The translations under genes and the position numbers were made by a program. A DNA stretch of 64,000 bases, taken from NCBI RefSeq assembly GCF_900182545.1, contig NZ_FXTJ01000006.1, positions 1-64,000 of the forward strand, written 5' to 3'. Below the pieces are notes generated by a model. The model saw nothing but the letters and a program-made list of their open reading frames with translations. It had not been told where the DNA came from and ran no database searches. Below, in pieces: positions 1 to 9,028 of the stretch. This stretch comes from Geodermatophilus aquaeductus. Its GTDB lineage: Bacteria; Actinomycetota; Actinomycetes; Mycobacteriales; Geodermatophilaceae. Position 1 is the stretch's first letter. The number at the start of each line of letters is the position of its first letter.

Positions 1-99
1 GCGCTGGCCCGGACCGTCGGCGGCGTCACCGACGTCCGCGTGCTCCTCGCCGGGGACGAGGTGCCGGACGGCGCCGAACCGGTCCGCCCGCTGCCGTAG
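1..99 (+). CDS. C-terminal end of a gene cut by the window edge
   Basis: The first 32 codons read openly in frame 1 and end with TAG at 97-99. The visible tail contains a short beta-like stretch (TDVRVLLAGDEVPDG) and ends in PVRPLP. That is too little to name a family; a loose resemblance to the end of GerMN-type lipoprotein domains is only a guess. It converges on the P-type ATPase gene, whose stop lies 57 bases further on. No clear terminator hairpin is visible in that gap. Confidence 0.5.
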   Translation, partial: ALARTVGGVTDVRVLLAGDEVPDGAEPVRPLP

Positions 100-156
100 C
101 GGGTCCTGCACGACCGCCCGCACGGTCCCCACCCCACGGGTCACGGCGACCGGCGC

Positions 157-3012
157 TCACTGTTCGCCCACCGCCGGACCGGGGACGGACACGTCGCGGG
201 AGGACACGGGCTGCCGCGGCACCGGGAGCGCCGGTCGCGACCGCCGGACCGCCGGGGGCTGCTCGGTCGGTCGCCGGCGACGCGCCTCGGTCTCCCGGAT
301 GACGAGCTTGCCCAGCTCCCAGACGACCAGCAGCACGAGGGCGGGCACCAGCGCCCACCCGAACTGGGCCAGCGTGATGGGCGTCGTGTCCAGCAGCCGG
401 TTGAAGACGTCCATCTGGGTCACCAGCACCGCGAGGACGAACTCGCCCAGCAGCGTCCAGTTGAGCTGCTTGCTGTCGAACGTCGCGGTGGTCAGCACCG
501 TCTGCGTCTCGCTCCGGCACTCCAGGGCGCCCACGACCAGGCACAGCGCGAACGACGTGAACGCCACCGACCGGGCGACCTCGAGCCCGCCGAAGTGCGT
601 CGTCCCGAGCCAGATGAGCAGGAGCAGCCCGACGGTGATCACCGTGCCGGTGAGCGCCACGGTGGCGATCAGCCGCGGGGTCAGCAGCGTGTCGCCCCGG
701 GGGCGCGGACGGGCCTCCATCAGACCCGGTGTCTCGCGGTCGAAGCCGAGCGCCAGCCCGAACGCGGCGTTGACGAAGAAGTGGATCCACAGCACCTGCG
801 CCGGCGTGAACGGCTCCCCGGCGGCGATGTTGAACAGGCTGGCACCGAGGAAGGTGAGCACGAAGACGACGAGCAGGACGAGGACGAAGCGGATGTACTT
901 CGTCAGGTTGTCGTAGATCTTCCGGCCCTGCTCGACCGCGAACACGATCGTGGCGAAGTCGTCGTCGGACAGGATCATCCGGCCGGCGTTCTTGGCCACG
1001 TCGGTCCCGCTGCCCATCGCGATGCCGATGTCGGCGGCCTTGATCGCCGGGGCGTCGTTGACGCCGTCGCCGGTCATCGCGACGACGTCGCCTCTCTTCT
1101 TCAGCGTGTCGACCAGCAGCACCTTGTGCTCGGGTGCGACCCGGCCGACGACACCGATGCGCTCGATCCGGAACAGCCGCTCGTCCTCCGGCAGGGCGGC
1201 GAAGTCCTCGCCGAGGACCGCCTCACCCGGGATGCCCAGCTGCTCGGCGACGGCCGCGCCGGTGACCACGTCGTCACCGGTGATCATGCGCACCCGGATG
1301 TGCGCGGCCTGGGCGCGCTCGACGGCCCGCTTGGCCTCTGCCCGTGGCGGGTCGACCATCCCGACCAGGCTGGTCAGCTCGAGGTCGGTGACGTACGCGG
1401 CGAGGTCGCCGGCCGGGTCGAAGCCGGCCGGGTCGAGGTCGCGGAACGCCGCAGCCATGACCCGCCGCCCGGCCCGCCCCATGCGCTCGACGTGCGCGTC
1501 GGCCCGTTCCTGCGCCGCCCGGTCCCAGGGCACCGGCCCGGTCGGGGACAGTGCGCTGGCCGCGCGCGCCATGACCGCCGGCGCCGCGCCCTTGACGAAG
1601 CACCGCACGACCGGCCGCCCGTCCGGTGCGGTGGTCGCGTGGAACGTCGCCATCAGCTTGATCGTCGGGTCGAACGGCAGGGTGGCCAGCCGGGGCAGCC
1701 GCTCGCGGGTGGCGTCGACGTCGAGGCCGGCCTTGTGGGCCAGCACGAGCAGGGCGCCCTCGGTGGGGTCGCCGACGACGCGGCCGTCGACGAGCTCCGC
1801 GTCGTTGGCGACGACGTAGGCCAGGATCGCCGCCTCGATCGACGGCGAGGCCCCCGCGGCGTGGTGGACGTGTCCCTCGAGCTCGTAGCCGCTGCCGGAG
1901 ACGGTGTAGCGGTCACCGGCGTCCACCACCTCGACGACCGTCATCTGGTTCATCGTGAGCGTGCCGGTCTTGTCCGAGTTGATCGCGGACGTGAAGCCGA
2001 GCGTCTCGACGGACGGCAGCTCCTTGACGATCGCGTTGCGCTTCGCCAGGTCCACCCCGCCGAGCGACAGGATCATCTGGGTCACCGTCGGCAGCGCCTC
2101 GGGGACGGCGGCGATGGCCAGGGTCACGGCACTGACGAACAGGACGTCCCAGGCCTCACCACGGGTGCGGCCGAGGGCGAACATCACGACCATCGTCAGC
2201 CCGGCCGCGGCCGCGATCCACAGGGTGAGCCGGTCGAGCTCGGCGGTGAGCGGCGTCTTCTCCCTGCCCCCGGCCGAGAGCATGGCCGAGATCTTCCCGA
2301 GCTCGGTGCCGGCACCCGTGGCGGTCACGATCACGGTGCCGCTGCCGTGCGTCACCGGCGTGTTCATGAAGGCCATGTCGCTCTGGTCGCCCGGGCCGAG
2401 CCCGGATCCCGCGAGGGCCGAGGTGTCCTTGCCGGCGGGCACGCTCTCGCCGGTGAGCGCCGACTCGTCGATCTGCAGCGAGCTGGCCGCGACGATGCGG
2501 CCGTCGGCCGGCACCTGGTCGCCGGCGGCGAGCAGCACGACGTCGCCGACGACGAGCTGGTCGGCGGGGATCTCGGCGGTGTCGCCGTCGCGGCGGACCC
2601 GCGCCGTGGCCACGAGCATCGACCTGAGCGCGTTCATCGCGCTCTCCGCCTTGCCCTCCTGGCGCAGGCCGATGACCGCGTTCAGGACGGTGAGCACCAG
2701 GAGGAGGACGGCGGTGCCCCACTCGGCGATGAGCAGGGACACCACCGCGGCGGCCACCAGGATGACCTGCATGTAGCTGCGGTACTGCTCGAGGAAGCGC
2801 AGCCACCCCGGCCGCGGCTTCTCCTCGGGGAGCGCGTTCGGGCCGTCCGCGGCCAGCCGCTGCGCGGCCGCGGCCGCGCTGAGCCCGACGTCGGGGTCGA
2901 CCCCGAGGGCCCGGGCGACGTCGGCAGGCGACCGGGCGTACCAGGCGCCGTCGCCGGTTCCGTCCGCACGGTGGGCGCCCCCCGTGTGCACCGTTCCCCC
3001 TGGCGTGGCCAT
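157..3012 (-). CDS. cation-transporting P-type ATPase (P2-type, Ca/Mg/Na-like)
   Basis: A 951-residue membrane pump expected to move a cation at the cost of ATP. It has an N-terminal cation-ATPase domain, the actuator motif TGES, the phosphorylation motif DKTGTLT and the hinge motif MTGDGVNDAPA, followed by a C-terminal group of transmembrane helices. The membrane-binding motif reads PEALP where SERCA/PMR pumps usually have PEGLP. The residue two before the phosphorylated Asp is Asn-Ser (NSDKTGT) where many relatives have Cys-Ser. The cytoplasmic domains are complete, so it looks functional. The ion cannot be settled from sequence alone; the overall layout favours the P2A/P2B classes. The start is ATG at 3012, only 4 bases after the stop of the PPK2 gene, so the two are probably co-transcribed. 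Confidence 0.9.
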   Translation of the reverse strand: MATPGGTVHTGGAHRADGTGDGAWYARSPADVARALGVDPDVGLSAAAAAQRLAADGPNALPEEKPRPGWLRFLEQYRSYMQVILVAAAVVSLLIAEWGTAVLLLVLTVLNAVIGLRQEGKAESAMNALRSMLVATARVRRDGDTAEIPADQLVVGDVVLLAAGDQVPADGRIVAASSLQIDESALTGESVPAGKDTSALAGSGLGPGDQSDMAFMNTPVTHGSGTVIVTATGAGTELGKISAMLSAGGREKTPLTAELDRLTLWIAAAAGLTMVVMFALGRTRGEAWDVLFVSAVTLAIAAVPEALPTVTQMILSLGGVDLAKRNAIVKELPSVETLGFTSAINSDKTGTLTMNQMTVVEVVDAGDRYTVSGSGYELEGHVHHAAGASPSIEAAILAYVVANDAELVDGRVVGDPTEGALLVLAHKAGLDVDATRERLPRLATLPFDPTIKLMATFHATTAPDGRPVVRCFVKGAAPAVMARAASALSPTGPVPWDRAAQERADAHVERMGRAGRRVMAAAFRDLDPAGFDPAGDLAAYVTDLELTSLVGMVDPPRAEAKRAVERAQAAHIRVRMITGDDVVTGAAVAEQLGIPGEAVLGEDFAALPEDERLFRIERIGVVGRVAPEHKVLLVDTLKKRGDVVAMTGDGVNDAPAIKAADIGIAMGSGTDVAKNAGRMILSDDDFATIVFAVEQGRKIYDNLTKYIRFVLVLLVVFVLTFLGASLFNIAAGEPFTPAQVLWIHFFVNAAFGLALGFDRETPGLMEARPRPRGDTLLTPRLIATVALTGTVITVGLLLLIWLGTTHFGGLEVARSVAFTSFALCLVVGALECRSETQTVLTTATFDSKQLNWTLLGEFVLAVLVTQMDVFNRLLDTTPITLAQFGWALVPALVLLVVWELGKLVIRETEARRRRPTEQPPAVRRSRPALPVPRQPVSSRDVSVPGPAVGEQ

Positions 3013-3016
3013 CGCG

Positions 3017-4036
3017 CTACGTCCGGGGCTTCGTCGTGGCGCGGGCCGCCCGGCTGCGGGCGTGCCGATGCCCGTGGCCGTCGTGCCCGTGGCCGTCGTG
3101 CGCCGCCGCCCAGGGGTCGGGAGCGGCCCCCTCCGGGGCCTCTGCCACGAGGTCGCGCCCCGCCTCGGCGAGGTCGCGCCGGGCGTCGGGACCGACGACC
3201 GGGAAGTGCGGATCGATCTCGATCAATGCGTGCGCCAGCACCGCCCCAGCGCAGATGCGGGCGAACCACTTGCGGTCGGCCGGGACGACGTACCAGGGGG
3301 CGCGCTCCGTGCTGGTCGCCGACAGCATCCGCGAGAAGGCGTCCTGGTAGTCGTCCCAGCGTCGCCGCTCGCGCACGTCGGCGGCGGAGAACTTCCAGTT
3401 CCGCTCCGGGACGTCGATGCGCTTGAGGAAGCGGGTCCGCTGCTCCTCCTTCGACAGGTTCAGGAAGAGCTTGACCACCACGATCCCGTTGTCGACGAGG
3501 TAGCGCTCCCAGTCGTTGATCTCCCGGTACCGGCGGTCCCAGATGCCGCCGTCCGCTTCCGGCAGCCGCTGCCGCGCCAGGACCTCGGGGTGGACCCGCA
3601 CGACGAGGACCTCCTCGTAGTGCGACCGGTTGAAGATGCCGATCTCGCCTCGCGCCGGCAGGCGGCGGGCGTAGCGCCACAGGTAGTCGTGGTCGAGCTC
3701 GCCCGCCGACGGGACCTTGAAGCTGCTGACGCGCACCCCCTGCGGGTTCACCCCGCTCATGACGTGGCGGATCGTGCCGTCCTTGCCACCCGCGTCCAGG
3801 GACTGCAGGCAGACGAGCACACCGTGCGTGCCGGCGGCGGCGAGCCGGGTCTGGTACTCCGCCAGGAGGGCGATGCCGGATCGCAGGAGCTCCCGGCCGT
3901 CCTTCTTCCGCAGCATGTCGGAGCGGTAGCCGGGGTCGAAGTCCTCGCCCAGGTGGACGGTGGCCCCCGGCCGGACCCGGAGCGGCTCGATGAACCTCTG
4001 GATGCGCTGCCTGCGCTCATCGGTCACCTCGGACAC
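3017..4036 (-). CDS. PPK2-family polyphosphate kinase
   Basis: A cytoplasmic enzyme of the PPK2 family, which transfers phosphate between polyphosphate and nucleotides. The P-loop-like motif AGGKDGT lies near residues 82-88, and the family motif FNRSHYEEV follows about 75 residues later. The C-terminal tail is rich in His and Gly (HDGHGHDGHGHRH), encoded by a short imperfect DNA repeat near 3070-3105; this could bind metal and is not part of the usual fold. I chose the GTG at 4036 because AGGAGG lies 8 bases before it; a GTG at 4072 would add 12 residues. The ATPase gene follows 4 bases downstream. PPK2 subclass (ADP or NMP acceptor) is not decided here. Confidence 0.88.
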   Translation of the reverse strand: MSEVTDERRQRIQRFIEPLRVRPGATVHLGEDFDPGYRSDMLRKKDGRELLRSGIALLAEYQTRLAAAGTHGVLVCLQSLDAGGKDGTIRHVMSGVNPQGVRVSSFKVPSAGELDHDYLWRYARRLPARGEIGIFNRSHYEEVLVVRVHPEVLARQRLPEADGGIWDRRYREINDWERYLVDNGIVVVKLFLNLSKEEQRTRFLKRIDVPERNWKFSAADVRERRRWDDYQDAFSRMLSATSTERAPWYVVPADRKWFARICAGAVLAHALIEIDPHFPVVGPDARRDLAEAGRDLVAEAPEGAAPDPWAAAHDGHGHDGHGHRHARSRAARATTKPRT

Positions 4037-4146
4037 GGCGACCACCTCCTGCCACGTCGGCACGGTCCCCACGAGACTGGTCCGGCCCGGCTCCGCCGAC
4101 CTCGTCCGAAGCAGGTGAAGACGGTGGCAGGCGAGGGCGCCGGACC

Positions 4147-4740
4147 TCAGCCTCCCGTCGTGCTCGCCGGTGCATCGGCCGGCGCGGTGCGCGGCTGCGG
4201 GACCGCCGCCTCCTGCTCGGCCCGGCGCAGGTCCGCCGCGAGCTGGTCGGCACCCATCTCGGTGGCCCGGGAGATCCTCCGGTCGGCGGCCTTGACGCTG
4301 GCGACGACCTGGTCGGCGAGGTTGGTGGCGTAGACCGCGATCAGTCCTGCCTGGCCGGCGTCGAGGGTGTCCCCGAGCTCCTTGAGGTCCCCGCGCGACA
4401 TGCCGCCGGTGACGTGCCCGGTCACCCCGCCGATGGCCGCACCGGCGCCACCGGCGGCGATGATCCCGATGCCGACCGGCGGGAACAGGGTCGCGACGAC
4501 GCCGACGGCCAGGCCCCAGCCGAGCCCGACGGCCGCGCCGTGGCGTGTCGGCTGCTCGTGCTTGCGCACGATCCGGACCTTGCCGTGCTCGTCCTTGGCG
4601 ATGACAGCCGCGTCGAAGTCGTCGGAGCTCTTGACCTCGCGGTAGAGCTGCTTGATCGCCTCGTAGTCGGCCGCGGCGGCATCGAGGTCGTCGTATGCGG
4701 CAGCGATCACGTACAGGGTGTCCACGTCGTGCTGGGCCAT
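4147..4740 (-). CDS. DUF1269-type membrane-associated protein
   Basis: A 197-residue protein of unknown function. It starts with a soluble alpha/beta region carrying YEAIKQLY and [12 protein letters not shown] Gly/Ala-rich hydrophobic hairpin follows at about residues 65-115, then an amphipathic helix and an Ala/Pro-rich tail. This is the layout of the DUF1269 family, often found near stress genes. The start is ATG at 4740, preceded by GAGAGG. It lies alone between the PPK2 gene and the MEDS/ATPase gene, all on the minus strand. The molecular role is not known. Confidence 0.75.
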   Translation of the reverse strand: MAQHDVDTLYVIAAAYDDLDAAAADYEAIKQLYREVKSSDDFDAAVIAKDEHGKVRIVRKHEQPTRHGAAVGLGWGLAVGVVATLFPPVGIGIIAAGGAGAAIGGVTGHVTGGMSRGDLKELGDTLDAGQAGLIAVYATNLADQVVASVKAADRRISRATEMGADQLAADLRRAEQEAAVPQPRTAPADAPASTTGG

Positions 4741-4835
4741 GGCGGACCTCTCAGCGCTCGGCTTCCGGGGCTCCCACTGTCGAGGGGGAGTCCCCCGGGC
4801 GCCTCACCCACGGAGGGCGAAGGCGGGCGACGCCG

Positions 4836-5852
4836 TCAGGTCCAGGCGGTGGACAGCCGCACGCTCACGCCGTGCTCGTCGCGGCGGATGGCGACGTGGT
4901 CGCACAGCTGGCGGGCCAGCCACAGGCCCATCCCGCCGTGGGACAGGTCCGCGCCGTGGGCCGGCCCGTACCCGGCGAAGGGGTCGTCCCAGCCCCGTCC
5001 GGAGTCGCGCACGGTGCAGACCAGGCGCCCCGGCGCGGTCCACAGCCGCAGCCCGGCCGGCGGCGCCCCGTGCCGGACGGCGTTGGAGGCCATCTCGTCG
5101 ACGGCCATGAGGAAGTCCTCCAGCACGTCGCGGGGGCCGTCGACGGTCTCCAGCAGCGCACGGACGGCGTGCCGCAGGCCGGTGTAGTCGGCGATGGCGT
5201 CATCCGCGAGCGCGGGCGGGGTCGCCTCGAGCGGCTCGTCGGGGACCGGGAGGGTGCGCAGGTAGGTGGCGGGGTCGACGTAGTCGCGGTTGGCCGTCCA
5301 CCCGTCCGCGGTGACCAGGCCCGGGTGGGTGTGCCGCGCGGTGGCCAGCAGCGGCTCGGGGAGGGTGGCGCTGAACACGCACAGCCCCCACAGCGGGAAG
5401 GGGGCGAAGGCGGCGTTGATGACCGACTCGTAGGCCTGCCACTCGCGCCAGTCGGCGACGGTGGCCCCGAAGTCCACCTCGCCGACCGCGCGCACCCGGC
5501 GACCCGGCGCGGCGTGCTCGGCGGCGAACCGGCGGAACGCGGTGACGGCGGTGGGCGTCCGGGAGCGGTAGAGGTCGTGCCGCTCGACCACGAACACCCG
5601 CGGGTCCTCGCCGACGGCCTCGCGCAGCGGCCCGGCGGTCTCGGGGCCGGTGGCGATGACCGCGGCGTCCCCGGCGGCCAGGCCCTCGAGCAGCCACGGC
5701 GCGGCGACCTCGGCGACCTGCTCGGGGGTGTCGTAGACCAGCGCGTCGTGCGCGGTGTCGCTGCCGGGACCGGCACCGGGGCCGACGACGGGGACGGCGG
5801 CCACCGCGGCACCGTGGTCCGACTGCAACGTGGGGTCTCCCGAGATGGTCAC
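4836..5852 (-). CDS. MEDS-domain sensor with RsbW/SpoIIAB-like ATPase domain
   Basis: A 338-residue cytoplasmic signalling protein. Residues about 35-210 match the MEDS (DcmR sensory) type domain, with the expected start HDALVYDT and the central [19 protein letters not shown]. Residues about 220-338 form a GHKL ATPase of the anti-sigma-factor/RsbW kind: the N box is [14 protein letters not shown], the G1 box [10 protein letters not shown] and the G2 box [11 protein letters not shown]. Proteins of this design usually act as serine kinases or switches in sigma-factor partner-switching networks. The window also holds an RsbU-type phosphatase (44510-45841) and a STAS protein (26653-27114), so a shared network is plausible but not shown. 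The start is GTG at 5852, divergent from dtd. Confidence 0.82.
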   Translation of the reverse strand: MTISGDPTLQSDHGAAVAAVPVVGPGAGPGSDTAHDALVYDTPEQVAEVAAPWLLEGLAAGDAAVIATGPETAGPLREAVGEDPRVFVVERHDLYRSRTPTAVTAFRRFAAEHAAPGRRVRAVGEVDFGATVADWREWQAYESVINAAFAPFPLWGLCVFSATLPEPLLATARHTHPGLVTADGWTANRDYVDPATYLRTLPVPDEPLEATPPALADDAIADYTGLRHAVRALLETVDGPRDVLEDFLMAVDEMASNAVRHGAPPAGLRLWTAPGRLVCTVRDSGRGWDDPFAGYGPAHGADLSHGGMGLWLARQLCDHVAIRRDEHGVSVRLSTAWT

Positions 5853-5969
5853 CGGTACACCGGCGCCCGGGCGGCCGGCGACACCACGGTAACTCCGGAA
5901 CGGGAGCGCTCGATGAGCACCCGGTACCCGGACGCCGGGCGGCCCGGCCGCACTCCGCAGGATGGGCCG

Positions 5970-6401
5970 GTGCGCGCGGTGGTGAGCAGGGTGACCTCGG
6001 CCTCGGTGACCGTGGACGGCGCCGTCGTCGGGGAGATCGGCGCGGGCCTGCTCGCGCTGGTCGGCGTCGGCCGGGACGACGACGCCGGGCGCGCCCGGGC
6101 GCTCGCGGGGAAGATCCACGGGCTGCGGGTGTTCCCCACCGAGGACGGCGCCCGCTCGGTGGGCGACCTGGGCCTGCCGGTGCTCGTGGTGAGCCAGTTC
6201 ACACTGCTGGCCGACACGCGGAAGGGCCGGCGCCCCTCCTGGGACGCCGCCGCACCCGGGGAGGTCGCCGAACCGCTGGTCAGCGCCGTCGTCGAGGATC
6301 TGCGGCGGCGAGGCAGCACGGTGGCCACGGGGGTGTTCGGGGCGCGCATGCTGGTGTCGTCGGTCAACGAGGGACCGATGACCTTGCTGCTGGAGGTCTG
6401 A
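5970..6401 (+). CDS. dtd: D-aminoacyl-tRNA deacylase
   Basis: This enzyme hydrolyses D-amino acids wrongly attached to tRNA and recycles the tRNA. Both family signatures are present: [17 protein letters not shown] and, at the C-terminus, [11 protein letters not shown] (the NxGPxT motif). Starting at the GTG at 5970 gives 143 residues, close to the usual length of about 145, and the usual N-terminus ([16 protein letters not shown]). An upstream in-frame ATG at 5913 would add 19 residues not typical of the family. The gene runs toward the sigma factor gene, with 242 bases between them. Confidence 0.93.
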   Translation: MRAVVSRVTSASVTVDGAVVGEIGAGLLALVGVGRDDDAGRARALAGKIHGLRVFPTEDGARSVGDLGLPVLVVSQFTLLADTRKGRRPSWDAAAPGEVAEPLVSAVVEDLRRRGSTVATGVFGARMLVSSVNEGPMTLLLEV

Positions 6402-6473
6402 GCGGACGGCGAGCCGGGTACGTGGGGTGACCGAACACACCACCTGTGCGTTCCCTGTGAACCCCGGTCGTGT

Positions 6474-6501
6474 GGAACACCTGGCCCCGTCGGGACCGTT
6501 G
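6474..6501 (+). promoter_or_regulatory. possible ECF-type promoter of the sigma factor gene
   Basis: GGAAC at 6474-6478 and GTTG starting at 6498 are separated by 19 bases. This matches the GGAA(T/C)-N18-19-GTT pattern used by extracytoplasmic-function sigma factors of the SigE/SigH type. In mycobacteria sigB is transcribed from such promoters, which makes the position upstream of a group 2 sigma gene suggestive. The motif is short, so chance occurrence is possible. Confidence 0.4.
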
Positions 6502-6643
6502 TACGGGGCGTAACACAACGGACCACAACGGACGAACCGCGGGGCACCGCCCGGACAGCGGAGCCCCACCCCAGACGCGGGTGTCCCACCGGCTACGAGG
6601 CCGGTGCATGCATCCGAACTCCAGGCAAGGACGAAGACATCCC

Positions 6644-7627
6644 GTGACGCTCCTCCAGTCTTCCCCCAGTGACGCTCTCGAGGTCCGCTCGCCGCGACGC
6701 GAGCCGGACACCAGTGGCCTGGTGTCGACCGACCTGGTGCGCGTGTACCTCAACACGATCGGCAAGACCGCCCTGCTGACCGCCGAGCAGGAGGTGGAGC
6801 TGGCCAAGCGCATCGAGGCCGGTCTCTACGCCGAGCGGCTGCTCACCGAGCGCCAGCTCACCCCGGCCCTGCAGCGCGACTACAAGGCGCTGGCCGTCGA
6901 CGGCAAGGCCGCCAAGCGGCACCTGCTCGAGGCCAACCTGCGCCTCGTCGTCTCGGTGGCCAAGCGCTACACCGGCCACGGCATGACGTTCCTGGACCTC
7001 ATCCAGGAGGGCAACGTCGGCCTCATCCGCGCGGTCGAGAAGTTCGACTACACCAAGGGCTTCAAGTTCTCGACCTACGCGACGTGGTGGATCCGCCAGG
7101 CGATCACCCGCGCGATGGCCGACTCCGGCCGCACCATCCGGCTGCCCGTGCACCTGGCCGAGCAGGTCAACAAGGTCGTGCGGACCCGCCGGCGGGTGCA
7201 CCAGGAGCTCGAGCGAGAGCCCACCGCCGAGGAGCTCGGTCTCGAGCTCGACATGACGCCCGAGCGGGTCACCGAGCTGCTCGAGTACAGCCGCGACCTG
7301 GTCAGCCTCGACCAGACCGTCGGCGCCGACGAGGAGTCCCGCCTCGGCGACTTCATCGAGGACGCCGACGCCGCGGTCGCCGAGGACGCCGTCGCCTTCC
7401 AGATGATGAAGGGCGACGTCCGCACCGTCCTCTCCACGCTGGAGGAGCGCGAGCGCGACGTGGTCGTGCTCCGCTTCGGCCTCGACGGCGGCCAGCCCCG
7501 CACGCTCGAGCAGATCGGCAAGCAGTTCGGTCTCTCCCGCGAGCGGGTGCGCCAGATCGAGCGCGAGACGATGGCCAAGCTGCGCGACCCGCAGCGCGCC
7601 GACGCCCTGCGCGACTACCTGGGCTAG
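6644..7627 (+). CDS. group 2 (SigB-like) sigma-70 factor
   Basis: A 327-residue RNA polymerase sigma factor. It has region 1.2 ([18 protein letters not shown]), the non-essential-like insert, region 2 with [18 protein letters not shown] and [18 protein letters not shown], regions 3.0-3.1, and region 4.2 ending in [18 protein letters not shown]. There is no long acidic N-terminal extension, so it is not the large primary sigma factor but a SigB/HrdA-type one. I chose the GTG at 6644 because AAGGACG lies about 12 bases before it; ATG 6608 would add 12 residues. A strong palindromic terminator follows 10 bases after the stop. The upstream 242 bases hold a candidate ECF promoter, consistent with stress control. 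Confidence 0.9.
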   Translation: MTLLQSSPSDALEVRSPRREPDTSGLVSTDLVRVYLNTIGKTALLTAEQEVELAKRIEAGLYAERLLTERQLTPALQRDYKALAVDGKAAKRHLLEANLRLVVSVAKRYTGHGMTFLDLIQEGNVGLIRAVEKFDYTKGFKFSTYATWWIRQAITRAMADSGRTIRLPVHLAEQVNKVVRTRRRVHQELEREPTAEELGLELDMTPERVTELLEYSRDLVSLDQTVGADEESRLGDFIEDADAAVAEDAVAFQMMKGDVRTVLSTLEERERDVVVLRFGLDGGQPRTLEQIGKQFGLSRERVRQIERETMAKLRDPQRADALRDYLG

Positions 7628-7637
7628 CAGCCAGCAC

Positions 7638-7675
7638 CCGAGAGCCGGTTCCCCGTACGGGGAGCCGGCTCTCGG
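7638..7675 (+). terminator. strong hairpin terminator after the sigma factor gene
   Basis: Arms CCGAGAGCCGG and CCGGCTCTCGG enclose a second perfect stem (CCCCG/CGGGG). The stem is almost fully paired and sits 10 bases after the TAG of the sigma gene. There is no U-tract, as is usual in GC-rich actinomycetes. Confidence 0.8.
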
Positions 7676-7710
7676 CATTGACAGGGCCGTCCGGCCGGGC
7701 CAGGCTCGTA

Positions 7711-7728
7711 CTCAACCAAACGGTTGAG
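7711..7728 (+). promoter_or_regulatory. perfect inverted repeat, probable repressor operator
   Basis: CTCAACC and GGTTGAG face each other around AAAC, ending 9 bases before the ATG of the next gene. Such CAACC/GGTTG palindromes are common targets of ArsR- or TetR-type repressors in actinomycetes. No such regulator lies next to it in this window, so the partner is unknown. Confidence 0.55.
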
Positions 7729-7737
7729 GAGATCGCG

Positions 7738-8301
7738 ATGACGACGACCCAGCGGACGACGGCGCAGCGGTGGCGGCACCTGGCCGACGAGTTCGGACGG
7801 CGGGTCGACGGCGTCCCCGCCGGCCGGTGGGACGACCCGGCACCGTGCGAGGGCTGGGTGGCGCGCGATGTCGTCCGGCACGTCGTGGAGTGGATGCCCC
7901 CGCTCTACCTGGGCGCCGTCGGCCTGGAGGTGCCCGAGATCCCCTCGGTCGACGACGACCCGGCCGGTGCCTGGCGGGCCGCCGACGCCGCGATCACCGC
8001 TCTGCTCGACGACCCCGTCCTCGCCGCGAGCCCCACGAGCACCCGCGCCGGGGACATGACGCTGGAGGCGCTGGTCGCGATGACCGGCCTCATGGACCTG
8101 CTGGTGCACGCGTGGGACCTCGCCCGCGCCACCGGCCAGGACGAGGACGTCGACGCCGAGGAGGCGTCGGCCTTCCTCGCCGGGATCGAGCCCTGGGACG
8201 CCGCGCTGCGCAGCAGCGGACACTACGGCCCGCGGGTCCCCGTCCCCGACGACGCCGACGGCATGACCAGGCTGCTGGCCTTCACCGGCCGCCGTCCCTG
8301 A
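7738..8301 (+). CDS. TIGR03086-type / maleylpyruvate isomerase-fold metal-binding protein
   Basis: A 187-residue protein with the DinB-like four-helix fold of the mycothiol-dependent maleylpyruvate isomerase N-terminal family. The typical metal-ligand contexts are visible: PCEGWVARDVVRHVVEW early (His) and LLVHAWDLARATG late (His). Many paralogues of this family exist in actinomycetes and most have no known substrate, so no reaction is assigned. The start is ATG at 7738, just after a perfect inverted repeat that probably serves as an operator. The next gene follows on the same strand after 73 bases. Confidence 0.8.
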   Translation: MTTTQRTTAQRWRHLADEFGRRVDGVPAGRWDDPAPCEGWVARDVVRHVVEWMPPLYLGAVGLEVPEIPSVDDDPAGAWRAADAAITALLDDPVLAASPTSTRAGDMTLEALVAMTGLMDLLVHAWDLARATGQDEDVDAEEASAFLAGIEPWDAALRSSGHYGPRVPVPDDADGMTRLLAFTGRRP

Positions 8302-8374
8302 CCCGGACCGCCCGCCCGCGATGAGTTCCGGTGCCGGCGGCGGTCACCCCGTCGTCGACACCGAGGAGGGAACC

Positions 8375-9019
8375 GTGGGTCAGCTGCTGAGGGTCCAGAA
8401 CTTCACCGTCTCCAGCGACGGGTACGGCGCGGGCGAGGGCCAGAGCCTGGAGCGCCCGTTCGGGCACGCCGACCCCCGGGAGCTGATGTCCTGGGCCCTC
8501 GCCACCGCGGGCTTCCCCGGCCGCACCGAGCCGGGCGGCAGCCGCGGTCTCGACGACCTCCTGATCCGCGACTTCGCGCACGGCATCGGCGCCGAGATCA
8601 TGGGCCGGAACAAGTTCTCGCCCTCCCGCGGCCCCTGGGAGGACCTCGAGTGGCAGGGCTGGTGGGGCGACGAGCCGCCGTTCCACACGCCCGTCTTCGT
8701 GATGACCCACCACGTGCGGCCCGCGTTCACGCTGTCGGACACGACGTTCCACTTCGTCGACGCCGACCCCGCCACGGTGCTGGAGCGGGCCCGCGCGGCG
8801 GCCGGCGGCGCCGACGTCCGGCTCGGGGGCGGCGCCACGGTGATCCGGCAGTTCCTCGACGCCGACCTGGTCGACACGCTGCACGTCGCCGTCGCCCCGC
8901 TCGAGCTGGGCGCCGGCTCCCGGCTGTGGACGTCCCCCGACGAGCTGCTCGACCGCTTCCACCGCGACGTCGTCCCGAGCCCGAGCGGCGTCACCCACCA
9001 CCTCTTCTGGCGGCGGTGA
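8375..9019 (+). CDS. dihydrofolate reductase-family (RibD C-terminal) protein
   Basis: A 214-residue NADPH-dependent-reductase-like protein. Family features seen are NFTVSSDGYGAG near the N-terminus, IMGRNKFS (the nucleotide-binding turn), PVFVMTHH in the middle, the loop RLGGGATVIRQFLDADLVDTLHVAVAPL, and a C-terminal HHLFWRR. This is the RibD C-terminal / DHFR-like family often annotated as deaminase-reductase, with unknown substrate. The GTG at 8375 has GAGGAGGG just before it; a GTG or ATG further up would add an atypical 18 residues. It converges on the acetyltransferase gene, whose stop is 10 bases away. Confidence 0.85.
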   Translation: MGQLLRVQNFTVSSDGYGAGEGQSLERPFGHADPRELMSWALATAGFPGRTEPGGSRGLDDLLIRDFAHGIGAEIMGRNKFSPSRGPWEDLEWQGWWGDEPPFHTPVFVMTHHVRPAFTLSDTTFHFVDADPATVLERARAAAGGADVRLGGGATVIRQFLDADLVDTLHVAVAPLELGAGSRLWTSPDELLDRFHRDVVPSPSGVTHHLFWRR

Positions 9020-9028
9020 GCCGGGCGC

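Noticed and set aside
595-3426. Very long open frame on the plus strand opposite the P-type ATPase and PPK2 genes
   Set aside because: It is rich in Arg/Gly/Asp/His with no domain, and lies opposite two clear enzyme genes; it is a shadow of GC-biased codons.
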